Below are positions 40,554-51,673 of a stretch of DNA of 64,000 nucleotides, piece after piece. Source of the DNA: Bartonella apihabitans (GTDB lineage: Bacteria; Pseudomonadota; Alphaproteobacteria; Rhizobiales; Rhizobiaceae); contig NZ_CP132387.1 in the NCBI RefSeq assembly GCF_030758755.1, positions 1,240,001-1,304,000 of the forward strand, read 5' to 3'. Each line of letters starts with the position of its first letter. The stretch's first letter is position 1. Made by a program: the position numbers and the translations under genes. The notes under the pieces were generated by a model, which had not been told where the DNA came from, did no database searches, and was given only the letters and a program-made list of their open reading frames with translations.

Positions 40554-43469
40554 ATGTCCGATCAGAAATATATTTCAATACGTGGTGCCCGCCAACATAA
40601 TCTAAAGAACATCGATCTTGATCTACCGAGAGACAAACTTATTGTCATGACAGGTCTTTCGGGATCAGGTAAATCATCGCTTGCTTTCGATACGATCTAT
40701 GCCGAAGGACAAAGGCGATATGTTGAAAGCCTTTCAGCCTATGCCAGACAATTTCTGGAAATGATGCAAAAACCGGATGTTGACCAGATTGACGGTCTCT
40801 CTCCGGCTATTTCCATTGAACAAAAGACCACGAGTTGTAACCCGCGTTCAACTGTTGGCACGGTGACGGAAATTCACGATTATATGCGTTTGTTATTCGC
40901 GCGGGTCGGTGTGCCCTATTCACCGGTAACAGGATTACCGATTGAAAGCCAGACTGTAAGCCAGATGGTTGATCGCATTCTGGCACTCCCCGAAGGAACG
41001 AGACTTTATGTTCTGGCCCCGCTCGTACGCGGGCGCAAAGGCGAATATAAAAAGGAAATGGCAGAACTCCTTAAAAAGGGTTTCCAACGTGTCAAAATCG
41101 ACGGCGTTTTTTACGAGATTGCCGATGTTCCGGAACTCGATAAAAAATACAAACACGATATTGATGTTGTCGTCGACCGTCTTGTTGTGAAACCCGACAT
41201 TTCAGCCCGTCTTGCTGATAGTCTTGAAACCTGCCTTCATTTGGCTGACGGATTGGCTGTTGCCGAACTTGCCGATAAACCGCTTCCGAAAGAACAGACA
41301 GCCGGTGGTTCGGCCAATAAATCGAAAAATGATACGCATGAACGTTTATTGTTTTCCGAAAAGTTCGCCTGTCCTGTTTCGGGCTTTACAATTCCTGAAA
41401 TAGAACCACGGCTTTTTTCTTTTAACAATCCGTTCGGTGCTTGCCCGACCTGTGACGGCTTGGGATCTCTACAGGCAATCGATCCGGCCATGGTAGTTCC
41501 TGACGAGAATTTGTCTTTGAAAGCAGGTGCTATTGCACCGTGGTCGAAATCCTCTTCACCTTATTACAATCAAACACTTGAAGCGCTGGGGAAAGCCTAT
41601 CATTTCAAGCTTACCGACAAATGGAAAGACCTTTCCGAGGAAGCCCGTCATGCTATCCTTTATGGCACCGGCAAAAAAGAAGTAACCTTTACCTATCACG
41701 ACGGGATGCGCTCCTATTCTACGACAAAAAATTTTGAAGGCGTCATTCCGAATATGGAACGGCGTTGGAAGGAAACGGATTCTGCCTGGTCGCGTGAGGA
41801 GATTGAACGTTATATGTCGTCATCCCCTTGTCCGGCATGTAAAGGCTATCGGTTGAAGCCGGAAGCACTGGCTGTAAAAATCAACAAGCTTCATATCGGC
41901 GAAGTGTCCGAAATGTCGATTTCCAAAGCCGATAAATGGTTTCAGGAAGTGGACAAGACCTTCAATGAAAAACAGAAGAATATTGCTTCGCGTATTTTGA
42001 AAGAAATTCGCGACCGTTTGAAATTTTTGAACGATGTCGGGCTTGAATATCTCACTCTTGCGCGCGCCTCCGGCACGTTATCCGGTGGTGAAAGCCAGCG
42101 CATCCGGCTTGCTTCGCAAATCGGCTCGGGGCTAACGGGTGTTCTTTATGTTCTTGATGAACCCTCTATTGGATTACACCAGCGCGATAACGCGCGCCTT
42201 CTTGAAACACTTAAACATTTACGTGATCTCGGCAATACGGTGATTGTTGTCGAACACGATGAAGATGCCATTCTGACTGCCGATTATGTTGTCGATATAG
42301 GTCCGGCTGCGGGTGTTAACGGTGGTAAAGTCGTCGCGCAAGGAACGCCGAAAGATATTATGGACGATCCGGCTTCCCTCACCGGCCAATATCTTTCAGG
42401 TAAAATGTTTGTTCCCGTACCGGCCGAGCGTCGCAAAATTTCCAAGACAAAGAAATTGCGTGTTGTTGGGGCGAGAGGCAACAATTTAAAGAATATTACA
42501 GCCGATATTCCGCTCGGAACTTTCACTTGTGTGACAGGCGTTTCAGGTGGTGGCAAATCGACATTCCTTATCGAAACACTTTTCAAAGCCGCTTCGCGCC
42601 GCATCATGGGAAGCCGTGAACATCCGGCAGAACATGACCGAATCGAGGGGCTCGAATATCTCGACAAGGTTATTGATATTGACCAATCCCCGATCGGACG
42701 CACTCCGCGTTCGAATCCGGCAACCTATACCGGTGCTTTCACGCCAATACGTGACTGGTTTGCCGGTTTGCCGGAAGCAAAAGCCCGCGGTTATCAGGCA
42801 GGGCGTTTTTCATTCAATGTCAAGGGCGGGCGGTGTGAAGCTTGTCAAGGTGACGGCGTCATAAAAATCGAAATGCACTTTTTGCCGGATGTCTATGTGA
42901 CATGCGATGTCTGTCACGGTAAACGTTATAATCGGGAGACATTGGAAGTTACCTATAAAGGCAAATCTATTGCCGATGTTCTTGATATGACCGTCGATGA
43001 AGCGGCGGAGTTTTTCCAGGCAGTTCCTGCCATTCGCGATAAGATGGACACATTGGTCAAAGTCGGACTTGGTTATGTCAAGGTCGGCCAGCAGGCGACC
43101 ACCCTTTCCGGTGGTGAAGCGCAACGCGTAAAACTCGCCAAGGAACTTGCACGCAAGGCAACCGGCCGGACACTCTATATTCTTGACGAACCGACGACAG
43201 GCCTACACTTCCACGATGTTGCGAAACTTCTTGAAGTGCTGCATGAACTTGTCGATCAGGGAAATACCGTTGCTGTTATCGAGCACAATCTTGAAGTGAT
43301 CAAAACAGCCGACTGGATCATCGACCTTGGTCCGGAAGGTGGCGATGGTGGCGGCGAAATCGTTGCTGTCGGCCGTCCTGAAGATATTGTGAAAGTCGAG
43401 CGCTCTTACACCGGACAGTTCCTGAAAGAACTTCTGGAACGCCGGCCAACAAAAAAAGCAGTTTCGTAA
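40554..43469 (+). CDS. uvrA: Excinuclease ABC subunit A
   Basis: 971 residues from ATG 40554 ([20 protein letters not shown]). Two ABC modules: first Walker [21 protein letters not shown] (about 35), signature [16 protein letters not shown]; second Walker [17 protein letters not shown], signature [16 protein letters not shown]. Zinc-finger cysteines occur as CPACKGY and CEACQGDG...CDVCHGK. It is the damage-recognition ATPase of nucleotide excision repair. SOS box directly upstream. No lesion over 2.9 kb. Confidence 0.98.
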   Translation: MSDQKYISIRGARQHNLKNIDLDLPRDKLIVMTGLSGSGKSSLAFDTIYAEGQRRYVESLSAYARQFLEMMQKPDVDQIDGLSPAISIEQKTTSCNPRSTVGTVTEIHDYMRLLFARVGVPYSPVTGLPIESQTVSQMVDRILALPEGTRLYVLAPLVRGRKGEYKKEMAELLKKGFQRVKIDGVFYEIADVPELDKKYKHDIDVVVDRLVVKPDISARLADSLETCLHLADGLAVAELADKPLPKEQTAGGSANKSKNDTHERLLFSEKFACPVSGFTIPEIEPRLFSFNNPFGACPTCDGLGSLQAIDPAMVVPDENLSLKAGAIAPWSKSSSPYYNQTLEALGKAYHFKLTDKWKDLSEEARHAILYGTGKKEVTFTYHDGMRSYSTTKNFEGVIPNMERRWKETDSAWSREEIERYMSSSPCPACKGYRLKPEALAVKINKLHIGEVSEMSISKADKWFQEVDKTFNEKQKNIASRILKEIRDRLKFLNDVGLEYLTLARASGTLSGGESQRIRLASQIGSGLTGVLYVLDEPSIGLHQRDNARLLETLKHLRDLGNTVIVVEHDEDAILTADYVVDIGPAAGVNGGKVVAQGTPKDIMDDPASLTGQYLSGKMFVPVPAERRKISKTKKLRVVGARGNNLKNITADIPLGTFTCVTGVSGGGKSTFLIETLFKAASRRIMGSREHPAEHDRIEGLEYLDKVIDIDQSPIGRTPRSNPATYTGAFTPIRDWFAGLPEAKARGYQAGRFSFNVKGGRCEACQGDGVIKIEMHFLPDVYVTCDVCHGKRYNRETLEVTYKGKSIADVLDMTVDEAAEFFQAVPAIRDKMDTLVKVGLGYVKVGQQATTLSGGEAQRVKLAKELARKATGRTLYILDEPTTGLHFHDVAKLLEVLHELVDQGNTVAVIEHNLEVIKTADWIIDLGPEGGDGGGEIVAVGRPEDIVKVERSYTGQFLKELLERRPTKKAVS

Positions 43470-43505
43470 CGGCTTGGTCAAACACAACACGTTCACGAAA
43501 ATTTT

Positions 43506-43538
43506 TAAAGGGCGGAGCTTTTAAAGTTTCGCCTTTTT
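43506..43538 (+). terminator. Probable terminator of uvrA
   Basis: AAAGGGCG...CGCCTTTTTT with an internal CTTTTAAAG pairing, ending in a T-run, 37 bp after the uvrA stop. The stem has one bulge. Confidence 0.55.
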
Positions 43539-44033
43539 TAGAATTTTTGAGGCCAATAAATTTGAAAATTTTTGTCGTAGACAAACGACTGGATTTAAAG
43601 AACGATAGCCAAATACAAAAACCCAAATGCAAAAGCGTTGTCGCGGAATGAGCAAATCGCATGTTTCATGGTGTTTGCCCCTCCTCATAAAACGTACAAC
43701 TTCTCTATCGGCATTATAGTTTTTTCATACGACTATTCCGATAGGCCGTCATATTGAGAGCTGAGCGAGATCACTTTAAGACACATCTCATTTATAAACG
43801 TATTAAACGTGTTTTATGGAATGATTGAATGGCTCAGTTTCTGATAAGCGGGCAACCTTTCCTAAAACCTGATAGTTATCGCCTTTACCTGCACAATCTC
43901 TTTAACCTGAAAATCCGGAATAGCTGCTTTTCCCTGTTAGTCCGCAATTAGCTGTCATATCGCGCGCTTGCTGTCTCTTATGGCGACGCAATCAATCTTA
44001 TAAATTTAATAGCCAGCCGGAATTCGTCAAAAA
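43539..44033. other. Intergenic between convergent uvrA and porin
   Basis: About 500 bp of AT-rich DNA with no open frame of note, no tRNA and no strong hairpin apart from the flanking terminators. Confidence 0.4.
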
Positions 44034-44057
44034 AAATGGCGGCCAAAGCCGCCATTT
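44034..44057 (-). terminator. Terminator of the porin gene
   Basis: Perfect inverted repeat AAATGGCGGC / GCCGCCATTT with a CAAA loop, followed on the minus strand by a T-run; 22 bp past the porin stop. Confidence 0.9.
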
Positions 44058-44078
44058 GAAACACCGATTGATGGAGTT

Positions 44079-45320
44079 TTAGAAATTACGCTGCATACGC
44101 AACATTCCCTGAACGGCATTGTCGCCGTGGAATGTAACGCGTGAACCATCATCCCACTTCTTGTCGTTACCGAAGTTCAAGTAAGAAACTTCAGGTGTGA
44201 CAACGAGACCCGGAACAAGTTCATAAGCCATATTGACCGATGCGCTGAAAACATCTGTGTCGTCATAGGTCAACTGCGAATTGAAGGAAGCCTTTTTGGT
44301 TGCTTTGTAGGTTGTACCACCCCAAACGGCCCAATCGCCACCCCAATCACCATATTGACTTGTATGCATGCGATAATAGTAATCATGCTTTCTGTTGGGG
44401 CGATCGTTATTATAGACATCGTCATAGGCGTAATAGTCATCATTGCTCTTGTAACCGCCCATGACCCAAACCGACAATTGATCGGTTACGTTCAAGTTGA
44501 CACGCAGCTTGGTAGCCCATTCTTCCCATTGTGCATCATAAGCGCCAATAGCAGCGATAGAACCCCAGCCCTGTACGAATTTCGCACCGAGAAGAACATT
44601 CGGCGTGTAATCATCAATGCTGCTACCACTATAGAAATGGCGTGCATTGGGGTCATTGCGGTCGGCTTTTCCAGCACCGGTTGCAACACGTTTACCCATG
44701 CCCTTCAGATAGTAATTGTCGCCCGGATTATCGCTACCGTTATCAGTGCCCTGTTCAACACCGATAATGGCCGAAAAACCGTTATCTGCCGTGAATGTAT
44801 AGCTTAAAACATTGGTACGCTGGAACATACCGGGGTCAACGACATCATCGTTCAGGACTTTACCGAGATAGCCCGTCCAATGCCAGAAAATCAATTCGTC
44901 AACACCAACGCGCAAACCGCCCAATTCAATATAAGCAAAGTGAGCCTGACCGCTCAAAGTATCATTGCCATCGTCCCACTGGTTACGTAGTTCGACCAAG
45001 GTGCGCAATGTTCCTAGCTCGGTTTCGCTAGCTGTCTGGAAACGCAATTCGCCACGGGCACGCCATGCATAGGTGTCACGATCTTTTTTGCCCTTATATG
45101 CGTAAACATTATCGCCGCCTTTAATATCGGCACGCAAATATCCACCAACGCGCATACATGTGTCGGTTCCGGGGATATAGAAATACCCTTGTCCATAAGC
45201 GTCGCAAACACGTACATATTCGACGGGTTCCGGCTCGGCTACAACAACATCGGCAGCGTAAGATGCACTCGATATAACCATGGCAGCAGCAGAACCTGCC
45301 AACAGTGCTTTAATTTTCAT
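44079..45320 (-). CDS. Outer-membrane porin (Omp2b/Bartonella porin family)
   Basis: 413 residues. The signal peptide (residues 1-22) ends SSASYA-AD. The mature N-terminus has the family motif VRVCDAYGQGYFYIPGTDTC then MRVGGYLRADI, a disulfide pair before a 16-strand barrel. Alternating strands run to the C-terminal aromatic MLRMQRNF, the Bam recognition end. LGGLRVGVDELIFWHWTGYL matches the constriction-loop region. It forms trimeric channels for small hydrophilic solutes and is a major surface protein. It is monocistronic with a strong terminator, and a decayed relative lies at 3016-3600. Confidence 0.95.
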   Translation of the reverse strand: MKIKALLAGSAAAMVISSASYAADVVVAEPEPVEYVRVCDAYGQGYFYIPGTDTCMRVGGYLRADIKGGDNVYAYKGKKDRDTYAWRARGELRFQTASETELGTLRTLVELRNQWDDGNDTLSGQAHFAYIELGGLRVGVDELIFWHWTGYLGKVLNDDVVDPGMFQRTNVLSYTFTADNGFSAIIGVEQGTDNGSDNPGDNYYLKGMGKRVATGAGKADRNDPNARHFYSGSSIDDYTPNVLLGAKFVQGWGSIAAIGAYDAQWEEWATKLRVNLNVTDQLSVWVMGGYKSNDDYYAYDDVYNNDRPNRKHDYYYRMHTSQYGDWGGDWAVWGGTTYKATKKASFNSQLTYDDTDVFSASVNMAYELVPGLVVTPEVSYLNFGNDKKWDDGSRVTFHGDNAVQGMLRMQRNF

Positions 45321-45451
45321 ACGGATTTCTCCCTGTGCCCGATAGGCTATAGTGAATAGAAATTTGTAATGATGTTATGTGACAGTCCCCCCGCAATGAA
45401 AAGCCAAAATTGGAAAAAAGTGCTATCTATAGTTAAGTAGTGATAAATTAG

Positions 45452-46981
45452 TCACATAATTGTCTCAGAAAGAACCAAGGGGATTGCTGAAACAATATCT
45501 TCTGCAATCATACCGTGTCCAAAATGTTCAGCACACTGCGCATGGAGAAAGACTCCGGCGCAAGCTGCTTCGAAAATCGGCATTTGTTGTGCACCCAAAC
45601 CACCGATAATTCCCGAAAGCACATCACCAGAACCTGCTGTTGCAAGAAACGGTGTCCCGTTTACGTTAACTGCAAGGCGGCCATCGGGAGATGCTATGAT
45701 CGTATCGGAACCTTTATAGACGACCACCGCACCACTTTCGCCCGCTGCTTTTCGGGCTTTTTCGATACGCGACAAATCCTTGCTTTCCGAAATAGAGGAA
45801 AACACCCGTTGGAACTCACCTTCATGCGGCGTCATAATAACCTTGACCGGTGATTGTTTGATAAGCGCAAATATTTTCTGACTTTCCTTTGCAATGGCGG
45901 TAAGCGCATCGGCATCGAGAACAAGTGTAAAAATTTCGCTCTTCGAAAGAATTGCTTCAACAATCGAAAAAGCACGCTCCAATGAACCGAATGCGGGGCC
46001 AAGAACGACCGAACGCACTTTCCGGTTTTCAAGAAAGTCGAGAATTTCCGCGTCACTGCCCATTTTTTTAAGCATGATACTGGTCAGATGCATCTCATGA
46101 ACGAGAAGTGCGTCTTCCGGAGCGAGTATTGTAACAAGCCCTGCTCCGCTTCTTGCTGCTGCATGGGCCGCAAGTCTTGCAGCACCGGTTGATGATTGCG
46201 GGCCGGAAAATACCACCGCATGTCCGCGACGATATTTATGTGTGTCATAATCGAGTTCCGGCCAATTCTTGAGCCAAAGCGAAGGAAAATTGATAAAGCG
46301 CTCCGGTTTGATGGTTTCCAGCGCTTTTTCCGGAATGCCGATATCGGCAAGTCTGATCTCGCCACATTGTAATCTGCCGGGATAACATACATGTCCGGGC
46401 TTCAACCTGAAAAATGTAACTGTCTTTGCCGCTTTGACAGCCTCTCCTTTTATTACGCCGCTTTCTCCGAACACACCCGAAGGCAAGTCGACGGCGATAA
46501 CCGGAACACCACTTTCATTCAATCTTTTCAATTTCTGCTGAAGCGTTTGTTCCAAGGGGCGATCGAGCCCTGCTCCATATAAGGCGTCAATAACAACATC
46601 AAAATCCTGTGGCAAAGAAAATTCGTCAAAAGGCAAGTGCTTTTCGCCCCACAAAGCGGCCGCTTTTTCGGCATCGCTTCCGGCTCTTGGTTTCCCTAAC
46701 GCAAATATGGTGGGTTCGAAACCATGGCTTTTTAGAATATGCGCTGCCATATAACCATCGCCGCCATTATTTCCTGGCCCGCATAAAACAGCGATTTTTC
46801 GACAATGCCGATAATCATTCAAAATAATATCGACGATAGCCTCGCCTGCGCGTTCCATCAGTCTGAAACTATCGTGCCCGTTTAACGTGACCGCCAAACG
46901 ATCGGCTTCACCCATTTCTTTCGGTGTCAAAAGTTCAACAGGAAAATGTCTACTTAACTTCGGTGTTGCATATTTTTTCAT
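45452..46981 (-). CDS. nnr: Bifunctional NAD(P)H-hydrate epimerase / ADP-dependent dehydratase
   Basis: About 509 residues. The N-terminal YjeF_N epimerase domain has LLTPKEMGEADRL, VLCGPGNNGGDGYMAA (about 65-80) and VIDALYGAGLDRPL. The C-terminal ribokinase-like dehydratase has GHAVVFSGPQSSTGAARLAA, VLGPAFG, MTPHEGEFQRVF and ATAGSGDVLSGIIGGLGAQQ (catalytic Asp). Together they repair hydrated NADH/NADPH. The start may be ATG 46981 or GTG/ATG a few codons up at 46993. Divergent from glnB. Intact. Confidence 0.95.
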   Translation of the reverse strand: MKKYATPKLSRHFPVELLTPKEMGEADRLAVTLNGHDSFRLMERAGEAIVDIILNDYRHCRKIAVLCGPGNNGGDGYMAAHILKSHGFEPTIFALGKPRAGSDAEKAAALWGEKHLPFDEFSLPQDFDVVIDALYGAGLDRPLEQTLQQKLKRLNESGVPVIAVDLPSGVFGESGVIKGEAVKAAKTVTFFRLKPGHVCYPGRLQCGEIRLADIGIPEKALETIKPERFINFPSLWLKNWPELDYDTHKYRRGHAVVFSGPQSSTGAARLAAHAAARSGAGLVTILAPEDALLVHEMHLTSIMLKKMGSDAEILDFLENRKVRSVVLGPAFGSLERAFSIVEAILSKSEIFTLVLDADALTAIAKESQKIFALIKQSPVKVIMTPHEGEFQRVFSSISESKDLSRIEKARKAAGESGAVVVYKGSDTIIASPDGRLAVNVNGTPFLATAGSGDVLSGIIGGLGAQQMPIFEAACAGVFLHAQCAEHFGHGMIAEDIVSAIPLVLSETIM

Positions 46982-47100
46982 CACGCCGCCCATTTTTTAT
47001 TCATCCACGACACAAATTGTTAAGTCCAATATAATTGTTTGGTCAAAATTCGCTATGGTTAACAATCTATAAATTGCGCATTCCAGCAAAATATTGTTGA

Positions 47101-47556
<456 letters not shown>

Positions 47557-47570
47557 GCCATAAGTTAACT

Positions 47571-47594
47571 CATGCCCCATATTTACGGGGCATG
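47571..47594 (+). other. Intercistronic hairpin between glnB and glnA
   Basis: Perfect 8-bp stem CATGCCCC / GGGGCATG with an 8-base loop, without a following T-run. It may adjust the glnB:glnA message ratio by RNA processing or partial termination. Confidence 0.65.
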
Positions 47595-47634
47595 TCCGAT
47601 CAACCCTTTATTACTCTTAAACAAGGAATGTAAT

Positions 47635-49044
47635 ATGACGACTGCATCTGATGTCCTTAAGCAGATTAAGGATAATGACATTCGCTTCGTAGATTTGCGT
47701 TTTAGCGACCCTAAAGGCAAATTACAGCATGTAACCATGGATATCGCTGAAATAAGCGAAGACACATTTGCTGATGGTGTCATGTTCGATGGATCTTCCA
47801 TCAGCGGATGGAAAGCAATCAATGAGTCGGATATGGTATTGATGCCCGATCCAACGACCGCCCATATGGATCCGTTTTTCGCCCAATCCACAATGGTTAT
47901 CCTGTGCGATGTACTCGACCCGATCTCCGGCGAATCCTATAACCGTGATCCGCGCTCGACCGCCAAAAAGGCCGAGGCTTATCTCAAATCGTTGGGTATT
48001 GGTGATACGGTCAATGTCGGCCCTGAAGCTGAATTTTTCATCTTTGATGATGTGCGCTTCAAAAATGACCCCTACAATACCGGTTTCAAGCTCGATTCCA
48101 ACGAATTCCCCTCGAATGACGACACCGAATACGAGATGGGCAACCTTGGGCATCGTCCGCGCGTAAAAGGCGGCTATTTCCCGGTTCCTCCGATTGATTC
48201 CTGTCAGGACATCAGGTCGGAAATGTTGACCGCTCTGACCGATATGGGCGTTCGCGTTGAAAAGCACCACCACGAAGTTGCAGCCGCCCAGCACGAATTG
48301 GGTATCCGCTTTGACACATTGGTGCGTGAAGCCGACAAAATGCAGATATTCAAATATGTCGTGCATCAGGTTGCCAATACTTATGGCAAATCGGCCACCT
48401 TCATGCCGAAGCCGATTTTTGGTGACAATGGTTCGGGTATGCACGTCCACATGTCAATCTGGAAAGATGGCAAACCGACTTTTGCAGGCAATGAATATGC
48501 CGGTCTTTCCGAAACCTGCCTGTTCTTCATCGGCGGCATCATCAAACACGCAAAAGCCATTAACGCTTTCACCAACCCGTCGACCAACTCCTACAAGCGT
48601 CTTGTTCCTGGCTATGAAGCTCCGGTTCTGCTTGCCTATTCGGCACGTAACCGTTCAGCCTCCTGCCGTATTCCTTTTGGTTCTTCGCCAAATGCGAAGC
48701 GCGTAGAAATCCGTTTCCCTGACGCGACCGCCAATCCTTATCTGGCTTTCTCGGCAATTCTGATGGCCGGTCTTGATGGCATCAAGAACAAGATCCATCC
48801 CGGACAGGCAATGGATAAAGATCTTTATGATCTGCCTCCAAAAGAATTGAAAAAAATCCCGACTGTTTCCGGCAGCTTGCGTGAAGCATTGCAATGTCTT
48901 GATAAAGACCGTGCCTTCCTTAAAGCCGGTGACGTATTTGACGATGACCAGATTGATTCGTTCCTCGAATTGAAGATGGAAGAGGTTCTGCGTTTCGAGA
49001 TGACACCTCATCCGATCGAATTCGACATGTATTATTCTGTCTGA
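47635..49044 (+). CDS. glnA: Glutamine synthetase type I
   Basis: 469 residues from ATG 47635 (AAGGAATG upstream). Family signatures are [46 protein letters not shown], and [20 protein letters not shown]. The adenylylation site lies in [12 protein letters not shown] (Tyr near 398), so it is a GlnE-regulated GSI-beta. It condenses ammonia and glutamate. Follows glnB in one sigma-54-driven unit and is closed by a terminator. Intact. Confidence 0.98.
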   Translation: MTTASDVLKQIKDNDIRFVDLRFSDPKGKLQHVTMDIAEISEDTFADGVMFDGSSISGWKAINESDMVLMPDPTTAHMDPFFAQSTMVILCDVLDPISGESYNRDPRSTAKKAEAYLKSLGIGDTVNVGPEAEFFIFDDVRFKNDPYNTGFKLDSNEFPSNDDTEYEMGNLGHRPRVKGGYFPVPPIDSCQDIRSEMLTALTDMGVRVEKHHHEVAAAQHELGIRFDTLVREADKMQIFKYVVHQVANTYGKSATFMPKPIFGDNGSGMHVHMSIWKDGKPTFAGNEYAGLSETCLFFIGGIIKHAKAINAFTNPSTNSYKRLVPGYEAPVLLAYSARNRSASCRIPFGSSPNAKRVEIRFPDATANPYLAFSAILMAGLDGIKNKIHPGQAMDKDLYDLPPKELKKIPTVSGSLREALQCLDKDRAFLKAGDVFDDDQIDSFLELKMEEVLRFEMTPHPIEFDMYYSV

Positions 49045-49065
49045 TTTTCGTTAACCAAGATCATT

Positions 49066-49094
49066 AAAAACGGGGGCTTCGGCCTCCGTTTTTG
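49066..49094 (+). terminator. Terminator of glnA
   Basis: AAAAACGGGGGC-TTCG-GCCTCCGTTTTT, a GC-rich stem with a TTCG tetraloop and T-run, 22 bp after the stop. Confidence 0.92.
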
Positions 49095-49186
49095 TAACAT
49101 TTACTGCCTTTTTCCTGTCACGCTTTGCCTTTAGACTCCGGATTCACTATAACAGACATATGAGTGAACAGTATCAAGGGTAAGTT

Positions 49187-49735
49187 ATGCGACGCATCTC
49201 TAAAATCATCGTTGGTTTATCAATTGCTTTTTGTGGACTAAACTCGGCCAATGCGCGATCGGCAACGGACGCAGAAGTCAAGATGCTGAGCGATGCGACA
49301 AATAATTACGCAACTGCGCTCCAAACTTCCAATTTCGATGCTGTTTTGAATGCAATACCACCGCGTATCATCCAGACGCTTGCTGCTCAATCGAAAGTCG
49401 ATCAGGAGCAATTTCGCCAGATAATGGTGAACCAGATGAAACAATTGGCTCAAACCTATAAGGTTGACAAAATAACGATAAGCCAATCGAAAAAAAGTGC
49501 GGGAGAATTCAAGGATGGAACGCCTTATTATATTATTCCCACCGATTTTGTGATCACAACAATCAACGGCAATAACAAAAATCAGATCAAAGGTGAACTT
49601 GTTGCCATTCTTGATAATAATCAGTGGTATTTTGTCCGTGGTGACGACGCAACAACAATTTCTACAATGAGCGAAGCATTTCCGGGATTTGAAGAAATAA
49701 AACTCAGCGCACCGGAAATCAAACCGATCAAATAG
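49187..49735 (+). CDS. Exported hypothetical protein, 182 residues
   Basis: ATG 49187 with AAGGGTAAGTT upstream. Residues 1-23 form a signal peptide (ISKIIVGLSIAFCGLNSANA, cleavage after ANA). The mature part begins with two helices (DAEVKMLSDATNNYATALQT, KVDQEQFRQIMVNQMKQLAQ) and continues into a beta-rich part (PYYIIPTDFVITTINGNNKN, KGELVAILDNNQWYFVRGDD). This helix-plus-sheet plan with a late Trp-Tyr-Phe strand resembles NTF2/SnoaL-like or DUF-type periplasmic proteins, but I do not recognise the exact family. Monocistronic. Probably periplasmic. Confidence 0.8.
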   Translation: MRRISKIIVGLSIAFCGLNSANARSATDAEVKMLSDATNNYATALQTSNFDAVLNAIPPRIIQTLAAQSKVDQEQFRQIMVNQMKQLAQTYKVDKITISQSKKSAGEFKDGTPYYIIPTDFVITTINGNNKNQIKGELVAILDNNQWYFVRGDDATTISTMSEAFPGFEEIKLSAPEIKPIK

Positions 49736-50364
49736 CGTTTGTGATCGACCGGTTCATTCGTTTGATTTCATAAAATCGAGTTTTCTCTTTTCATAAAATC
49801 CACGTGCGGTTTTAGAAGATTTTCGACCGATTTCGAACTGAGCCGCACTTTTTCAAGCCGGTTTCCAACAAATTTTAAATGCTTTTCGGAAAGCCATTGC
49901 CTGAACGTTTATTTTTGCGGCTCGGAACAGAATAAAAGCCTTCAAAATTTGAAATTTTGTCACTTGTAATTGATTTTTATGCCTATCTATCGCTGGCTAC
50001 AAATTGCGCAACTAACCAAGTGATCTCGAACAAAAATTCCAGTTACTAATGCGGCTTTTCCATGCCGGACACGAAAAACATCCTCTTTTAAAAGCCGTAA
50101 TAAAATCGATTTTGAATATAGGCTCACGACTTATCGCGTGGTGACCAAGCACTTGAGATTCGGGATGTGTGATCTTTCAGACTTATCTGTCTTTGTAAGT
50201 GCCAGTCGGGTTATCAACGATAGTCACTAAAACAAAATCACTACAGTATCAAACCGGTTCGACTGAACTTTGCGATTATGCCGAGAGAAAGCTTTTCGTT
50301 GCAGAAAAACTTCCAGATCAGTTCATAAACATTTGATACTGCAGTGTTTTTTGAGTTTCTGTTA
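49736..50364. other. Intergenic, 630 bp
   Basis: Between the 182-residue gene and convergent ohr. It contains a wide inverted pair GTGCGG (about 49804) / CCGCAC (about 49852) but no tight hairpin with a T-run, no RNA gene and no supported ORF. Confidence 0.4.
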
Positions 50365-50793
50365 TCAGATAACTTTAATCTGCACAGCGATATTGTTGCG
50401 CGTCGCATGGGAATAAGGGCAAATCTCGTTATGCGCAGTGTGAGCTGCCATTTCAGCCTGTTGTTTGTCGAGCCCTTCCAGATGCACTGTCAAAACGACT
50501 GTAAGTTCAAAACCACCGCTTTTGCGTGGTCCAATACCGACTTCGGCCTTTACATAACTTCCGTCCTGAACTTTAAATCCTGCTTTTTGTGCAGCAAAAC
50601 GTGTTGCTGATTCAAAACACGCGGCATAACCGGCAGCAAAGAGCGTTTCAGGATTGGCACCGATCGTACCGTTACCGCCCATCTCTTTAGGTTTTACCAA
50701 GTCGATGTCGAGCGCACCATCTTCCGAGTGCACATGGCCTTCCCGCCCGCCTTCAGCAATCGCTGTCGTTCTATAAACTATGTTTGATAACAT
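50365..50793 (-). CDS. ohr: Organic hydroperoxide resistance protein (OsmC/Ohr family)
   Basis: 142 residues. Two redox cysteines sit in AAGYAACFESATRFAAQKAG (about 50-69) and HNEICPYSHATRNN (near the C-terminus), the Ohr arrangement; GREGHVHSEDGALDIDLVKP opens the fold. The Ohr wording separates it from OsmC. It reduces organic and fatty-acid hydroperoxides using lipoylated proteins. Such genes are often next to ohrR, but no regulator is seen here. Start ATG 50793, AGGAG upstream. Intact. Confidence 0.93.
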   Translation of the reverse strand: MLSNIVYRTTAIAEGGREGHVHSEDGALDIDLVKPKEMGGNGTIGANPETLFAAGYAACFESATRFAAQKAGFKVQDGSYVKAEVGIGPRKSGGFELTVVLTVHLEGLDKQQAEMAAHTAHNEICPYSHATRNNIAVQIKVI

Positions 50794-50884
50794 TGAGCTT
50801 CACTCCTTGGTAATAAAAACTTGCTTCTTTAACCTAGCGTGTTTTTCCGGAGAAGCAATAAACCACTGGTCAAACTTTTGAAAT

Positions 50885-51673
50885 TTACGGGTTTTCAATA
50901 GCCGCGATAACTGCCGCCGCCGCTTCATATTCAGCCTGATGATAGGCGCGCTTTTCCTTGGCTTCGGCATCTTCTCCCCAATGTTCGATCGTCCAGTCTT
51001 CGTCAAGATGGGCAATTTGCCAAGCTTCTGTCAGACTTATTTTGCCTTTCCAGACCGCAAGTGCAATGAGCGCCGAACCACAAAGAGTAGTGATTGAATG
51101 TAATGCCGCCAGCACATAAGGAGACTCGATTGTTTGAAGAGCATCGCGTATGGCTGAAATTGAACTCTCGGGCTGTGTTACAAACATCACCCCTTCTGTC
51201 AGCATAAAACGCGCACCATAATTATTACGAATCCACTCAAGGATCGGGTCCCAATGGTGGTGTTGTCTTTCAACCAACTCTTTTGGAGAATCCGCCCGAT
51301 AAAACAACATATCATTGCCGACAAATTCCAGAATATCGTGCCGCACAACATCCACATTATCGATGACACCGTCGATGATCGAGTTGACAAGGCGGGTTAC
51401 CGGCATTTTCGCCGGATCAATTGTCTTTTGTTGCGAATTGAATTCATGCGCTACCATCTCGGCCAACACTCTGTTGGGCAAAACAAGTTTATGGCGTGCC
51501 GGTGTTTTGACTGTTTTATCGTCAAGGACAACAGCAAATTCCCCGCCTACTTCCTCGACAGAAGCTTCTTTGTAAAACCGCTTTGGTAATTCGCGTTTTG
51601 AGAGAATCTGAGCCTGTTTCACCGGATCAGCTTTTTCAGCGTCGTCGTTCAGCTCTTGCAGCAATTCACGCAT
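50885..51673 (-). CDS. ATP12-family F1-ATPase assembly chaperone
   Basis: 262 residues from ATG 51673; a TTG 15 bp upstream is less likely. ATP12 signatures are RFYKEASVEEVGGEFAVVLD, DDKTVKTPARHKLVLP, LPNRVLAEMVAHEFNSQQ, DPAKMPVTRLVNSIIDGV and the C-terminal LTEAWQIAHLDEDWTIEHWG. Restricted largely to alphaproteobacteria and mitochondria, it helps assemble the F1 alpha subunit. Overlaps the HAD gene by 8 bp in an rlu-HAD-atp12 unit. Intact. Confidence 0.94.
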   Translation of the reverse strand: MRELLQELNDDAEKADPVKQAQILSKRELPKRFYKEASVEEVGGEFAVVLDDKTVKTPARHKLVLPNRVLAEMVAHEFNSQQKTIDPAKMPVTRLVNSIIDGVIDNVDVVRHDILEFVGNDMLFYRADSPKELVERQHHHWDPILEWIRNNYGARFMLTEGVMFVTQPESSISAIRDALQTIESPYVLAALHSITTLCGSALIALAVWKGKISLTEAWQIAHLDEDWTIEHWGEDAEAKEKRAYHQAEYEAAAAVIAAIENP